Shown: positions 35,942-45,917, counted from the first letter of the stretch. The stretch: DNA of 64,000 nt from OM182 bacterium MED-G28 (GCA_002457215.1 NTJZ01000004.1:186001-250000); one strand, 5' to 3'. Numbers and translations are program-made. The notes: generated by a model not told the origin, from the letters alone.

Positions 35942-35958
35942 TTAAAGCCAATCAATCA
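35890..35958 (+). repeat. 22-bp direct repeat, 47-bp period, spanning the djlA stop codon
   Basis: GCTAATTAAAGCCAATCAATCA at 35890-35911 and 35937-35958. Confidence 0.9.
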
Positions 35959-35978
35959 AACGTAAGCGAACCCTGGGC

Positions 35979-37034
35979 TTAGCTAAAGGTTTCATTGATA
36001 TCATCTAAGACTTCACTTCCGGGGCAAAGGTCATGGTTTGTCAGTCTATTAAAAGGTTTGTCTACAGTGTCCTGTAGTTCGTGCAAGTCTGAGGTTGATT
36101 GATTTATATACAATAGACCAGTTGCAATCTTACCTTCTTTTTTATGCTGATTGATGTGATGTTGGGCATTTTCTTTGTCATAGGGATCGTAGTTGTTGCC
36201 GGTCTTATGCAGATGAATCACTGACCCATCGTGTAGCGTTATTTCTTTTTCTTTACCCGCCTCATATTTAGTAGTGATTTCCTTCCGCATAGGCACGAAA
36301 TCTACTTGACTCAAAGCTATGTAATTTTCCCAAGTGTTTTTATAACCATGGGTAGACGAGTCGGTATTATTGAAAGTTACACATGGCGAGATTATGTCAA
36401 TAAAAGCAAATCCTTTATGCGTCAAGCCAGCTTGTAGTAAAGGAATAAGCTGTTGTTTGTCGCCAGAAAAAGATCGAGCTACAAAGCTTGCGCCTAATTC
36501 AATGGCCAAGTTTGCCATATCAATATTGTCGTAAAGACTTTCTTCACCTGTCTTGGTTTTTGAGCCTAGATCCGCGGTAGCGGATAATTGACCTTTAGTT
36601 AGCCCATAAGTACCGTTATTAGCAACTATGTATAGCATGTTTATGCGGCGCCTGACGATATGACAAAATTGTCCAAGCCCTATGGAGGCGCTGTCGCCAT
36701 CGCCGGATATTCCAACATAATGGAGATCCTTGTTTGCAATATTGGCTCCGGTGGCAACTGAAGGCATACGTCCGTGCACTGAGTTAAAGCCATGGGCTTT
36801 GCTAAGAAAGTAAGAAGGTATTTTTGAAGAGCAACCAATACCTGAAATCTTAGCAACTTTGTGGGGTTCTAAGCTCATTTCAGCTGCCGCTTGTATAATC
36901 GCAGCGCTAATTGAGTCGTGACCACAGCCCCCGCAAAGAGTAGTCAGCGTTCCCTCATAGTCGCGCCTGGACAAACCAACATCATTTGTTTCTAGACCCG
37001 GATATTGGAATTTTGGCTTAGTGATATAACTCAT
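35979..37034 (-). CDS. 2-oxoacid:ferredoxin oxidoreductase subunit beta (KorB-like, TPP-binding)
   Basis: TLCGGCGHDSISAAIIQA, KISGIGCSSKIPSYF, HGRMPSVATGANIAN, GDGDSASIGLGQFCHIVRRRINMLYIVANNGTYGLTKGQ, DIISPCVTFNN. Confidence 0.92.
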   Translation of the reverse strand: MSYITKPKFQYPGLETNDVGLSRRDYEGTLTTLCGGCGHDSISAAIIQAAAEMSLEPHKVAKISGIGCSSKIPSYFLSKAHGFNSVHGRMPSVATGANIANKDLHYVGISGDGDSASIGLGQFCHIVRRRINMLYIVANNGTYGLTKGQLSATADLGSKTKTGEESLYDNIDMANLAIELGASFVARSFSGDKQQLIPLLQAGLTHKGFAFIDIISPCVTFNNTDSSTHGYKNTWENYIALSQVDFVPMRKEITTKYEAGKEKEITLHDGSVIHLHKTGNNYDPYDKENAQHHINQHKKEGKIATGLLYINQSTSDLHELQDTVDKPFNRLTNHDLCPGSEVLDDINETFS

Positions 37035-37057
37035 TTTATATTGCGTCCGAATAGGCT

Positions 37058-38914
37058 TTAAGCTGGAACATCTTTAGCATTCTCAAGTGCGGTCATTGAA
37101 TCTAGAATATCCCGCTCTATGTGCTGCGCTGTGATGAGGAGACCGTTGTAACTCAGAATAGAGTGCATTTGTTCTTCATTAGCGTTGCATTCTATTTTGA
37201 GCAGGCTTTTAAGTTGTGCGTCACGGTTTTGCTCGATGATATAAACCAACTCGTGGTCGTTAACGAATTCTTTTACACTTTGGTGAAAAGGAAACGCTTT
37301 TATTCGAAGAGTATCTAGCGCTATACCTTTTTTCGCTAAGCTATCTAATACTTCTTGAATAGCGCCTGTGGTAGTGCCGAGATAAATCATGCCTAGCGGC
37401 TGTTTTGCTTGATTTGATATTTCAGGTTTTGGCAAATAGTTGGCGGCTGTCTCAAATTTAAGCGCTATGCGGTCCATAACTTCTGCGTAGACATCTCCAT
37501 CTTCTGTATAGGCGGCATTAGCATCATGTGAGCTACCACGAGTAAAATAGCTCCCTTTATGAGGGTGAGTACCTGGATAAGTGCGATAGGGTATGCCGTC
37601 CCCATCAATATCTTGGTATCTGCCGAACTTCTCAATTTCCTCAAGTTGTTCTGCTGAGAGTACTTTGCCCCTATCATAAACTCTAGAATCATCCCAGCTT
37701 AGCTGATCACAGATTTGCTCATTCATGCCTAGCTCGAGATCGCTCATTACGATTACAGGAGTTTGTAGACGGTCCGAGATATCAAAGGCATCGGCGGCGA
37801 ATTCGAAACATTCCTTTGGGGTGGACGGGAATAATAAAATTTGTTTTGTATCACCGTGGGAGGCATAGGCACAGCTGAATAAGTCGCCTTGTTGTGTTCT
37901 TGTGGGCATCCCTGTGGAAGGTCCGACTCTTTGTATATTGAAAAGAACAACTGGCACTTCAGAGAAATAGGCGAGGCCAAGGAATTCTTGCATTAGTGAC
38001 ACGCCAGGGCCTGATGATGCAGTAAAGGCACGTGCGCCATTCCAGCCTGCACCGATCGCAATTCCAATCGCTGCCAATTCATCTTCTGCTTGAATAATTG
38101 AAAACTTCTTCTTGCCTGTACCGGGGTCAATGCGCAATCGATTGCAATACTTGCCAAAAGAATCAACGACTGACGTTGAAGGCGTAAGTGGATACCAGGA
38201 GGCAATTGTTGCCCCGCCATACACACACCCAAGGCCTACAGCAGTATTACCATCAATGAGAATTTTTCCAGCTGTTTTGTTGGACTTTTTCAACTGTAAG
38301 GGAAGAGGGTATTCAAAATTTTCGCTGACGTATTTCTGTCCTAATTCTAATGCATGTATGTTTGGCAGGATTAATTTTTCTTTACCACGGAATTGCTCGC
38401 TAACCATTTCGGTGAGTACTTTAAAGTCAATATTTAGAAAAGCCGCCAAAGCACCGACATAAACAATATTTTTAAATAACTGGCGCTGTGCAGGTTTTTC
38501 AAATTCACGCAAACAAATATCTTTCAAAGGAAGTGGCAGGTAGTTTACGTCATCACGTATTAAGTCATTGGCTAGTGCTTTGGAAGAGTCGAATAAGACA
38601 TAGCCGCCAGGAACAACAGACTGAATATCGGCTTTAATGGTTTGTTCGTTCATGGCAACCATCAGGTCGACACCTTCTCTGCGGCCGAGATAGTTGTCTT
38701 CAGAGATTCGTACTTCGTACCAAGTTGGCAATCCTTGAATATTAGAAGGAAAAATATTATGAGGGCTTACAGGAATGCCCATACGGAAAATTGCCTTTGC
38801 AAACATGTTATTTGCACTAGCAGAGCCAGAGCCATTAACATTTGCAAATTTGACCACAAAATCATTGACCTTGGGCATAGCCTTTATTTTAGTAGAATAA
38901 ACTAACTCTGGCAC
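37058..38914 (-). CDS. 2-oxoacid:ferredoxin oxidoreductase subunit alpha (fused gamma-alpha, KorA-like)
   Basis: N-terminal gamma domain (NGSGSASANNMFAKAIFRMGIPVSPHNIFPSNIQG), alpha domain (GNTAVGLGCVYGGATIASWYPLTPSTSVVD, IGAGWNGARAFTASSGPGVSLMQEFLGLA, PTRTQQGDL). Confidence 0.92.
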   Translation of the reverse strand: MPELVYSTKIKAMPKVNDFVVKFANVNGSGSASANNMFAKAIFRMGIPVSPHNIFPSNIQGLPTWYEVRISEDNYLGRREGVDLMVAMNEQTIKADIQSVVPGGYVLFDSSKALANDLIRDDVNYLPLPLKDICLREFEKPAQRQLFKNIVYVGALAAFLNIDFKVLTEMVSEQFRGKEKLILPNIHALELGQKYVSENFEYPLPLQLKKSNKTAGKILIDGNTAVGLGCVYGGATIASWYPLTPSTSVVDSFGKYCNRLRIDPGTGKKKFSIIQAEDELAAIGIAIGAGWNGARAFTASSGPGVSLMQEFLGLAYFSEVPVVLFNIQRVGPSTGMPTRTQQGDLFSCAYASHGDTKQILLFPSTPKECFEFAADAFDISDRLQTPVIVMSDLELGMNEQICDQLSWDDSRVYDRGKVLSAEQLEEIEKFGRYQDIDGDGIPYRTYPGTHPHKGSYFTRGSSHDANAAYTEDGDVYAEVMDRIALKFETAANYLPKPEISNQAKQPLGMIYLGTTTGAIQEVLDSLAKKGIALDTLRIKAFPFHQSVKEFVNDHELVYIIEQNRDAQLKSLLKIECNANEEQMHSILSYNGLLITAQHIERDILDSMTALENAKDVPA

Positions 38915-40686
38915 GCGTCGGCCGCCTTTGCAGTATTAAAAAGATATTTTTTCATGTCCCAGGCGCTAGTCGGACAACGTTCAGCGCAGAGGCCACAGTG
39001 CAGACACAGATCCTCACCTTTGGCCATTATACGCCCGGTTTTGAGTACATCTGAGACATAAATATCCTGCTCAAGGTTTTGAGCTGGAGCTAGGAGATTT
39101 TCGCGTAACTCAGGCTCTTCCGCGTTTTCAGTAAAAGTAATGCAGTCCGTTGGGCAAATATCGACACATGCGTCGCACTCAATACAAAGTTGGTCGGTGA
39201 ACACAGTTTGAACGTCGCAGTTAAAGCATCGCATAGTTTCATTGAATGCAAGCTCTTCGTCAAAGCCAAGTTCAACTTCCATGTTAAGGTCATTAAGTGT
39301 TTGTTCTTTTTCTGCATGTGGCACGGCATAGCGAATATCATTGCTAATGTCGTTGTCATAAGACCACTGATGGATCCCCATTTTCTGACTATCGAGTGTT
39401 GTTAATGGGTTGGGCCGCACGGCTAAATCTTCATTATTGCAGAGCAAGTGAATAGACAAAGCTGCATCGTGGCCGTGAGCGACGGCGGTAATTATGTTAT
39501 CTGGCCCGAGCGCGGCATCTCCGCCAAAAAATATTTTTTCATTAGTAGACTGAAAAGTGGTTTTGTCGAGAATAGGAAGTTCCCATTTGTCAAATTCAAT
39601 ACCAAGATCACGTTCAATCCATGGAAAGCTATTGTCTTGACCTATCGCACAGAGGACGTCCTCGCAGGGTATGATTACCGGATCTTCTCCTGTAGGTATT
39701 AGTAATCGCCTTCCATTCTCATCATATTCTTTTTTAACTTTTTCGAATTCCATACCTGCTAGTTTGCCATTTTCGATAACGTATCTTTTGGGCACATGAA
39801 AGTTTACAACAGGTATGTCCTCATTCATCGCATCTTCGATTTCCCATGGAGATGCTTTCATTTCATCAAAGCCGCTTCTAACCACAACAGTTACATCTTT
39901 GCCACCTAACCTTTTAGAAGTACGACAACAATCCATAGCGGTATTTCCACCGCCCAAGACGATGACATTTTTGCCGATTTTATCAATATGCTCAAAAGCA
40001 ACACTTGCTAGCCATTCGATACCTGTGTGGATATTTGCTTTGGCCGTATCGTAGCCGGGTAAGTCTAGGTGTTTTCCTAGCGGGGCGCCTGTACCAACAA
40101 AGATAGCGTCATAGTCTTCCTTCAATATCGCTTTCATGCTGGTGATTTCTTCGCCAAATCGACAATTGACGCCCATATCAAGTATGTAATGTAATTCTTC
40201 CTCTAAAACTTCTGAGGGCAATCGAAATCGAGGAATTTGAGTGCGCATAGCTCCACCGCTTAGCGCGTCCTTTTCAAACAGAGTGATTTCATAGCCTAGT
40301 GGTAAAAGATCTCTAGCTACAGCTAGCGACGCTGGTCCTGCTCCAATCAGAGCGATGTGTTTTCCATTTTTTTTCTTCGGAACGCTTGGTATACGATCTT
40401 TAATATCAGATTTATAGTCTGCCGCTACTCGCTTAAGTCGACAAATCGCTACCGGTTCTTCTTCGACTCTGCCTCGGCGGCAGGCAGGCTCGCAAGGCCG
40501 GTCGCAGGTTCTGCCTAAGATTCCCGGAAAAACATTAGAATGCCAATTAATCATATAAGCATCAGAGTAGCGTTTTTCAGCAATCAGTCGGATGTATTCC
40601 GGGACGGGGGTATGGGCGGGACAGGCCCATTGGCAGTCTACTACTTTATGAAAGTAATTGGGGTCGGCAATGTCGGTTGGCTTCAT
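38902..40686 (-). CDS. GltD-like FAD/NAD(P)-binding oxidoreductase with C-terminal 2x[4Fe-4S] ferredoxin domain
   Basis: CQWACPAHTPVPEYI, CDRPCEPACRRG, GAGPASLAVARDLLPLGYEITLFE, GGGNTAMDCCRTSKRLGG, CIECDACVDICPTDC and CLHCGLCAERCPTSAW; overlaps the alpha-subunit gene by 13 bp. Confidence 0.9.
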   Translation of the reverse strand: MKPTDIADPNYFHKVVDCQWACPAHTPVPEYIRLIAEKRYSDAYMINWHSNVFPGILGRTCDRPCEPACRRGRVEEEPVAICRLKRVAADYKSDIKDRIPSVPKKKNGKHIALIGAGPASLAVARDLLPLGYEITLFEKDALSGGAMRTQIPRFRLPSEVLEEELHYILDMGVNCRFGEEITSMKAILKEDYDAIFVGTGAPLGKHLDLPGYDTAKANIHTGIEWLASVAFEHIDKIGKNVIVLGGGNTAMDCCRTSKRLGGKDVTVVVRSGFDEMKASPWEIEDAMNEDIPVVNFHVPKRYVIENGKLAGMEFEKVKKEYDENGRRLLIPTGEDPVIIPCEDVLCAIGQDNSFPWIERDLGIEFDKWELPILDKTTFQSTNEKIFFGGDAALGPDNIITAVAHGHDAALSIHLLCNNEDLAVRPNPLTTLDSQKMGIHQWSYDNDISNDIRYAVPHAEKEQTLNDLNMEVELGFDEELAFNETMRCFNCDVQTVFTDQLCIECDACVDICPTDCITFTENAEEPELRENLLAPAQNLEQDIYVSDVLKTGRIMAKGEDLCLHCGLCAERCPTSAWDMKKYLFNTAKAADACQS

Positions 40687-40722
40687 GATCTGTGCTTTTC
40701 TATATCGCTCAATTGAATGAAA

Positions 40723-40986
40723 TCAGCTCCAAGAGCAATTTCGGCGCGGCCCTAGTATATGTAAAAGAATCAGAATTGTAAGTACTTTATGAAAGGGTAG
40801 GATTTGGCTTAGATGCCAGCAATTAGTTGGAAAATTCCACGTTCGCAATATAGGGTATTGCTTTAATGCCACCATCAATCTCTGGTCCAGTTCTCTATCA
40901 ATAGTCTCATCATTTGCTACTAATTCTATTTCGGCACCTTTCACAAAGTAGTGAAGTTTAATCGATACGATTTCGGCCTTAATCAC
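40723..40986 (-). CDS. Small hypothetical protein upstream of the 2-oxoacid oxidoreductase operon
   Basis: 87 aa ORF with GTG start and AGGAAAG SD; the first ~50 residues look protein-like, the C-terminal part less so. Confidence 0.35.
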   Translation of the reverse strand: MIKAEIVSIKLHYFVKGAEIELVANDETIDRELDQRLMVALKQYPILRTWNFPTNCWHLSQILPFHKVLTILILLHILGPRRNCSWS

Positions 40987-41103
40987 TATTCTTTCCTATT
41001 TGACGAGATAAAAAGAAGTGTCCTCTTTTAGTAGTAAAAAGGTATTAATAGTTTGAGAAATCGATTTGTGATCGTTGATTTATGGCGATTTTTTACTGGG
41101 GAT

Positions 41104-41136
41104 AAAAAAAGCCCAGCAACCTAAGATGCTGGGCTT
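41104..41136 (-). terminator. Rho-independent terminator on the minus strand, downstream of the M16 peptidase gene
   Basis: Perfect 10-bp stem AAGCCCAGCA-ACCTAAGA-TGCTGGGCTT with an A7 run on the plus strand, i.e. a U tract for minus-strand RNA. Confidence 0.85.
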
Positions 41137-41297
41137 AAAATACTATCAAGGGAGAGACAAATGAAACAAAACCCAAAATTTTGCATAACATCTATCTACA
41201 CTTACTCAGACTGTGTATTTTGATAAAAGTTCCAAAAATATGCCTTTGGTTTTTGATTTTTTTTAAATTTACTCGACACTTTCACAACCTCTTGTAT

Positions 41298-44270
41298 TTA
41301 TTGCATATATTTTATGTTAAAGCCCCTATCTTGAAGAATGTTTTCTGAATCTCGATTAGTAATTACGCCAATACTGGCGGAAGAAGGATCGAAATAGGTC
41401 TGAGCGACATTACGCAAGTCTGCCAGGGTGGTTGATAGCACCCGCTCTCTGAAGATCATTCTGTGCTCTAAAGTTCGATTAAATAAACCGTTGTAGAACG
41501 CTTGTTTAGCTTCTCCTGCTGGTGATGACGGTTTATCCATGTTTGCGATGACGCCCAAGATTGCTTCTTCCAAATGATGAGGCGTTTGCTCAGCACTGAG
41601 TAACCATTGAATTGATTTATCGAAATCGGTCAATGTATCTAAAAGTCGAGGATCACGGTAAGAGTAGAACCGAAAAGAAGCCGAGTTAGCATCTTGTCCT
41701 GCACCTCCCCCGTAAGCCCCCCCTTGTTCTCTGATTGCTCGATGAAGGAATCCATTTCTTAGGTAACCGGCTAGAACATGTAAAGTTGCATTATCTTTAT
41801 GATTTGAAGCAACTGTTGGGTAGGCTTTTGCGCTGAAGTTTACTTGGGTTGTTGTGGTCCACGCTTCTCGCACAGTTTCACGGATGGAAGGCAGTGAGAT
41901 TTTCGCGAGTTGGCTGGAATGGTCATTCGAAACCCATAGATCGTTGAAATCGGCTAATATGTTTTCTTTTTGACTACGCTCTCCGATCGCTAAAATCTGC
42001 ATATTACTTGAAAGAAATATTCGATGCAGAAGTTGGAACTTGTCGAGCAGCGCGCTGCAAGTTTTGGGGTCTTTCAGTTTGTTTCGTAGTTCTTTCAACT
42101 GCTTGATTCCGGATAGACCACCAAACTTATGACTTAATTGTCCGGTTGGGTTCATTTTGCTGGACGCCAAGGTCATTGCGAGACTATGACCTTGTCCAGT
42201 AATACTGTTTTCTCTCCTTGTGCAAATTTGCTCTATTAATTCAGAAAGGCGTTGTTTTTCATCGAAGCGAACTTCTAATAAAGTTTTCTGTAATAGCTCT
42301 GTTAGTTTCTTGTGATTTGCACTTAAGGATTTTGAAGAGAATGTTACGTAGCCGCTGATAGTCTGCTCATTGTCAACTGCGCTTCTAATGCTACTAAAGC
42401 AATTAATGCCACCACTAATTTGAGATTGCCAAACTTGTGCATCTTCATAGCCAGTTTCTCCAATGCCAAATTCAGTCAAACAGCTTGTATATAGAGGTAA
42501 TGCTTCAAGCAGCTCTGGTTTAATTTGTGGAAGATCGATTATAATTTGCTGGTAGCAAAGCCCATTCGTACCTCGCTCAAAAAAGCTGCAGGGTAGAGCG
42601 GAGTTTTTGAGAATTTCTCTTGAACACTTAGGTTCGTCTATGCTCGCGGGTATGTCTTGTAGGCCAACTTTTGGTAGAACCTCAGGGTCATCATCTTGCA
42701 TTTGTCTTTCTGCCAAAATTTTAGACCGTTTAATTATTTCTGTGGTTTGGTTTTTGGTAAGAGACCTTTGGATGGTGGCGAGTTTTTCTTTTTCTGATTC
42801 CGCTTTGCGGTTCGTAAGCTCACTGTCGGGCTGCATTGTAAGGGTAACGCGATGAGGATTATCTATTAACAATTTTTGGATTAGATCAGGGATAAATAAT
42901 CGGTCTTTTATGGATTCTCGAAGGTCGTCCAAGACCGGGTCAATATTTAATAAACTAATCGGGTCTCCCCGATGTAATGCCGTAGATAGACCCGTTAAAA
43001 TAAGCTGCAATCCATAAGGATAGCTATCGCCAGATATTTCCCGTTGGTTAAGCTCTAATTGATGTAGCGCTGCTTCAATCTGACCCTGAGGTATGCCATC
43101 TTCCACTAATTTTCGAAGTGTTGATAAGACCATCTCTTCAACAGACTCTGTAGAATCCAAGCTACAACCTTCGAGTCCAGCCATAAAGCTCATTTCGTGG
43201 CTTGAGTCTTCCAAGCCGCACATTGGTGAGGGCGAAGTGCCAAGATCGCTTGTTTCTAGTATTTTTAATAAAGGACTTGCGCTGTTATCTAATAATACGC
43301 TTGAAAGTAGTTGGGCCTTAAAGACTTCAGTTAAGTTAGTACTTTTCCCCAATAGCCAGCCAATTATGACGTGTGTTTTATCTGGCTCGATATTGTCTAC
43401 TGCATAAGGTTCTTCGAAGCGCAAGGGTGACTTGTATCTCTGTTCATCCCCGACCGCTATCTTAATGTCGAGTTTTTTAAATTTAGAGAGTGCTAGATCC
43501 TCAAGTGTCTGCTGATGCTCTACAGCAGTAATATCGCCAAATGTCATGAATACGCTATTACTGGGATGATAGTGACTTTTATAAAACTCCTTTAATTGCG
43601 AATAGCTAAGCTCAGGAATATTTTCGGGTTCGCCACCACTGTTATAGTGATAGGTAGTCGTTGGATACAAGTATTTATTTATTGTTTGCCACAGCACGCT
43701 ATTAGTAGAACTCATGGCACCTTTCATCTCATTAAAGACAACGCCTTTGTATTGGAGTTCAGAATCAGCGTTATCTAATTCTGCAAATTCAATGCGATGA
43801 CCTTCTTGTAAAAAATCCAATTCATCTAGTCGTGAAAAAAATGTTGCATCTAGATACACGTTCAACAAGTTGTTAAAGTCTTTCTTGTTTTTTGACGCGA
43901 ATGGATAAGCCGTCCAGTCACTGCTGGTAAAGGCATTCATGAAGGTGTTTAGAGAGCGTCTGATCATCATGAAAAAAGGGTCTCGGACAGGGAAGCGCTC
44001 GCTACCGCATAAAGCGGTGTGTTCTAAGATGTGGGCAACTCCTGTCGAATCCATGGGCACAGTTCTGAATGCAACTAGGAAAACATTCTCACTGTTTTCG
44101 CTTGCTAGATGATAGTGGAGAGCCCCAGTCTCACGATGTATATATTTCTCCATTACGATATTGAGCGTCGGAATATGTTCGCTATGCTTCCACTCAAATG
44201 CAGGATGGAATTGCTTGGGTTGATTAACAGAGAGGTTCTGAGTCGTATTTACTGTGCTCACTTCTGTCAT
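41298..44270 (-). CDS. M16C family zinc metallopeptidase (PreP/insulinase-like)
   Basis: 990 aa; inverted zinc motif in GVAHILEHTALCGSERFPVRDPFFMMIRRSLNTFMNAFTSSDWTAYPF; VVFNEMKGAM. Confidence 0.93.
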   Translation of the reverse strand: MTEVSTVNTTQNLSVNQPKQFHPAFEWKHSEHIPTLNIVMEKYIHRETGALHYHLASENSENVFLVAFRTVPMDSTGVAHILEHTALCGSERFPVRDPFFMMIRRSLNTFMNAFTSSDWTAYPFASKNKKDFNNLLNVYLDATFFSRLDELDFLQEGHRIEFAELDNADSELQYKGVVFNEMKGAMSSTNSVLWQTINKYLYPTTTYHYNSGGEPENIPELSYSQLKEFYKSHYHPSNSVFMTFGDITAVEHQQTLEDLALSKFKKLDIKIAVGDEQRYKSPLRFEEPYAVDNIEPDKTHVIIGWLLGKSTNLTEVFKAQLLSSVLLDNSASPLLKILETSDLGTSPSPMCGLEDSSHEMSFMAGLEGCSLDSTESVEEMVLSTLRKLVEDGIPQGQIEAALHQLELNQREISGDSYPYGLQLILTGLSTALHRGDPISLLNIDPVLDDLRESIKDRLFIPDLIQKLLIDNPHRVTLTMQPDSELTNRKAESEKEKLATIQRSLTKNQTTEIIKRSKILAERQMQDDDPEVLPKVGLQDIPASIDEPKCSREILKNSALPCSFFERGTNGLCYQQIIIDLPQIKPELLEALPLYTSCLTEFGIGETGYEDAQVWQSQISGGINCFSSIRSAVDNEQTISGYVTFSSKSLSANHKKLTELLQKTLLEVRFDEKQRLSELIEQICTRRENSITGQGHSLAMTLASSKMNPTGQLSHKFGGLSGIKQLKELRNKLKDPKTCSALLDKFQLLHRIFLSSNMQILAIGERSQKENILADFNDLWVSNDHSSQLAKISLPSIRETVREAWTTTTQVNFSAKAYPTVASNHKDNATLHVLAGYLRNGFLHRAIREQGGAYGGGAGQDANSASFRFYSYRDPRLLDTLTDFDKSIQWLLSAEQTPHHLEEAILGVIANMDKPSSPAGEAKQAFYNGLFNRTLEHRMIFRERVLSTTLADLRNVAQTYFDPSSASIGVITNRDSENILQDRGFNIKYMQ

Positions 44271-44318
44271 GAGTTGACGTAGTCCTTTTCGTTTAATTAA
44301 AGAGTGAAATCCTAAAAA

Positions 44319-45188
44319 CTATATGCTGTGTTCTGGTTCGGGAGGAGACTCCATACTGAAGGTTCCTAGTTTACCTGAGCGTAAATCATTTAGTAATGTC
44401 TCCGAAACTTTATGGAAATTGATTTTTCCCCCTTTGCTAGTAGCGCCGATGGATGCGGCTATAACGCCTAATAGTTGTTCCGGGGATTTTAGGGTATTGT
44501 CGAAGTTATAACGATTCTTAAGGGCAGAAAATTGATGGGCTAGGAAATGCTCAGCCGCGAACCAAGCTATATCTTCGATATCAATAGCGGTATTTCTAAT
44601 GGTCCCAAGAGTGGCTAATTTATAAGCAGCTACTTGATCTTCCAATTTGGGCCACATAAGCCCTGGTGTATCGACCAGATAGAAGGTTTCATCCAATTTA
44701 ATTCGTTGCTGGCCTTTGGTTATTGCCGGCTCATTCCCAGTCTTTGCTACTTTCCTTTTGATTAAGTTATTTATGAAGGTTGATTTCCCAACATTCGGGA
44801 TACCAGTAATAATTAATTGTGCATGCTCTTTAAATTTTGGCCTTGTTACGATTAGTTTCCTTGCTAAGGTTGCTAATGCAGCAGCCGCAACTGGAGCGTG
44901 CATGGTGTTTGTTAGACAGACAGTCGGGGCTAGCGCGTTAGCTTGGCTTTGAAGTTGAATCTCAAAATAATGGCGCCATTTTTCTGTCATAACAGGATCT
45001 GCAAGATCACATTTGTTGAGAATGATTATCCGCGGCATGGGTTTGCCGAGTGAACTTAATAACGGGTTCATGCTGGCTTTTGGCGCTCTAGCATCAAGGA
45101 GCTCGATAATTAGATCTGATATTTTAACTAACTTAATCAGTTCTTTATTCGCTTTATACATATGTCCTGGGTACCAGGAAATAGTCAT
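44319..45188 (-). CDS. ylqF: Ribosome biogenesis GTPase YlqF/RbgA-like (circularly permuted GTPase)
   Basis: WYPGHMYKANKEL, ELLDARAPKASMNPLL, ILNKCDLAD before GIPNVGKSTFINNL and LVDTPGLMWPK. Confidence 0.92.
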   Translation of the reverse strand: MTISWYPGHMYKANKELIKLVKISDLIIELLDARAPKASMNPLLSSLGKPMPRIIILNKCDLADPVMTEKWRHYFEIQLQSQANALAPTVCLTNTMHAPVAAAALATLARKLIVTRPKFKEHAQLIITGIPNVGKSTFINNLIKRKVAKTGNEPAITKGQQRIKLDETFYLVDTPGLMWPKLEDQVAAYKLATLGTIRNTAIDIEDIAWFAAEHFLAHQFSALKNRYNFDNTLKSPEQLLGVIAASIGATSKGGKINFHKVSETLLNDLRSGKLGTFSMESPPEPEHSI

Positions 45189-45266
45189 TAGATAACCCCT
45201 TAAACTGTCACTGTTTAGAGTATACTTGCTTTTGAAAAATCTAGAATTGGAAATCTCAGTATAAAA

Positions 45267-45587
45267 ATGAGCTTACAAGAAAATATAGCCATAAAAGTCA
45301 CTTCGCATTTGCAGCCATCTCATCTTGTCGTAAAAAATGAAAGTCATATGCATGGAGGCCCGGCAACGGAATCACATTTTAATTTAACGATTGTTGCGTC
45401 TTGTTTCGAAGGCCTTTCTTTGGTTAAGCGACATCAAAACTTATACAAGCTATTATCTGAAGAGTTAGCCGGCAGTGTTCATGCCTTAGCACTGCACTTG
45501 TATTCACCTGCGGAATGGGAGATACGGCAAAAAACTGTGCCACTATCGCCGGATTGTAAAGGGGGCAGTAAATCAGAGATTTCTTAG
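45267..45587 (+). CDS. bolA: BolA family protein
   Basis: HLVVKNESHMHGGPATESHFNLTIVASCFEGLSLVKRHQNLYKLLSEEL...VHALALHLYSPAEW. Confidence 0.95.
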   Translation: MSLQENIAIKVTSHLQPSHLVVKNESHMHGGPATESHFNLTIVASCFEGLSLVKRHQNLYKLLSEELAGSVHALALHLYSPAEWEIRQKTVPLSPDCKGGSKSEIS

Positions 45588-45917
45588 TAATCGCTGTTAT
45601 CACAAAATAGACATTCAATGATTTTATAAGCTTTCATCTGTCTCTTAATAATCCTTAGTATTCTATACTCCTCCCATCGTAAATATCTGAGCCAAATAGG
45701 TTAATTAGCCATTGGGTGTAATGCTATTGTGTTATTCTTGACTTGGCCGATAAACGGTAAGGTTTGGTAGATTGATTAGAGGCTTAGAGAAACTTAATTA
45801 AAGTAGTCTATAATCTCTGGCTGCAGATAAATTCAATTGATCTATATTCGACTAACTATTTGATACTGATGCAGCGGTGCTGGCTTCCGTGGTACTCAGG
45901 GATAGAATTTAATTAGA

